Source of the DNA: Microbulbifer sp. GL-2
GTDB lineage: Bacteria; Pseudomonadota; Gammaproteobacteria; Pseudomonadales; Cellvibrionaceae
Direction of reading: 5' to 3'
Assembly (NCBI RefSeq): GCF_007183175.1
Contig: NZ_AP019807.1
Span: 4,646,001 to 4,710,000, forward strand
Length of the DNA stretch: 64,000 nt
Below the pieces are notes generated by a model. It did no database searches. It saw nothing but the letters and a program-made list of their open reading frames with translations, and was not told the origin of the DNA. Position numbers and translations under genes: made by a program. Shown here piece by piece: positions 63,713-64,000 of this stretch (positions are counted from its first letter, which is position 1; each line of letters starts with the position of its first letter).

Positions 63713-64000
63713 ATGGATAAGTTATTCAGCAAGAAACTTTTAGCACTGGCATTTACTGTCGTATTGGCTTCATGCGGTGGCGGTGGGGGCTCCTCTTCAG
63801 ATTCGGATTCCGACCCGGCTCCATCCACCGGGGGAGATGGTAGTGGTCAGGGCTCAGGAGGTGGCACAGATGGCAGTGGCACGGGCGGTAGTGGGTCAGG
63901 TAACACCACACCACTTCCAGACAATGAACCTGGCACGGTTATCGTAGGCGATATTGAAACTGCAGACCTGGGCTTTGCCCGGATTACTTCTCGGGATATC
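63713..64000 (+). CDS. Lipoprotein with Gly/Ser-rich linker, truncated by window end
   Basis: ATG at 63713 opens a frame that runs past the window (96 codons seen, no stop). The signal peptide ends in a lipobox LASC with the lipidated Cys near residue 21. A long Gly/Ser/Asp-rich linker follows (GGGGGSSSDSDSD, later GSGTGGSGSGN). The end reads PGTVIVGDIETADLGFARIT, the start of a beta-rich domain. A surface or outer-membrane lipoprotein is expected; the function lies beyond the window. Confidence 0.82.
   Translation, partial: MDKLFSKKLLALAFTVVLASCGGGGGSSSDSDSDPAPSTGGDGSGQGSGGGTDGSGTGGSGSGNTTPLPDNEPGTVIVGDIETADLGFARITSRDI

Overview
The window looks like a chromosome segment of a marine, polysaccharide-degrading gammaproteobacterium. 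A Cellvibrionales member such as Microbulbifer would fit, but that is inference. It is based on the Gram-negative envelope genes, a chitin-active AA10 enzyme with a chitin-binding tail, a DUF4360 protein, AhpC/AhpF and an IS3 element. There are no rRNA or tRNA genes and no CRISPR array.

Layout. Bases 1-5200 hold an exporter cluster on the minus strand: a DHA2-type MFS pump, a decayed copy of the same pump, an EmrE-type SMR pump and two LysE/RhtB exporters. Bases 5600-34200 hold one long minus-strand operon of eleven genes, many overlapping by 1 or 4 bases. In transcription order these are: a small secreted protein, a TPR/coiled-coil periplasmic protein, a 1045-residue TPR lipoprotein, a short TPR lipoprotein, a small secreted protein, ExbB/TolQ-like, ExbD/TolR-like 1, ExbD/TolR-like 2, a TonB/AgmX-like protein, a 4300-plus-residue DUF11 protein, and an outer-membrane barrel with three OmpA-like modules. 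This composition resembles the core of the Myxococcus Agl-Glt motility machine: a proton-driven TolQR-type motor, a TonB-like periplasm-spanning arm, TPR lipoproteins and outer-membrane barrels. Here it is joined to a giant surface fibre. I consider it the most interesting system in the window.

Bases 34500-38600 hold a quinone oxidoreductase with a divergent LysR regulator, a second DHA2 pump and a deletion derivative of a further copy. Bases 38800-49350 are mixed metabolism: a DUF4174 protein, a c-type-cytochrome-like protein, a nucleoside-sugar-type Rossmann protein, a secreted Cys-rich protein, ExoD, a thioesterase and a 2OG-Fe(II) oxygenase. They also hold a 210-residue protein whose T-x5-C...H arrangement suggests a BLF1/CNF-type glutamine deamidase, and a DUF2157/GDYXXLXY/CPBP membrane operon. 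Bases 49500-54300 hold two near-identical ahpC genes and ahpF (peroxide defence), with a frameshifted two-domain 2OG oxygenase between the ahpC copies.

Bases 54400-61700 encode mainly secreted or stand-alone proteins: a beta-helix protein, an AA10 lytic polysaccharide monooxygenase, a condensation-type acyltransferase, a DUF4360 protein and a SnoaL-like protein. They are separated by long AT-rich gaps. Bases 62106-63360 are a complete IS3-family element with imperfect inverted repeats, a 3-bp target duplication and an A6G frameshift site. A lipoprotein gene runs off the right end.
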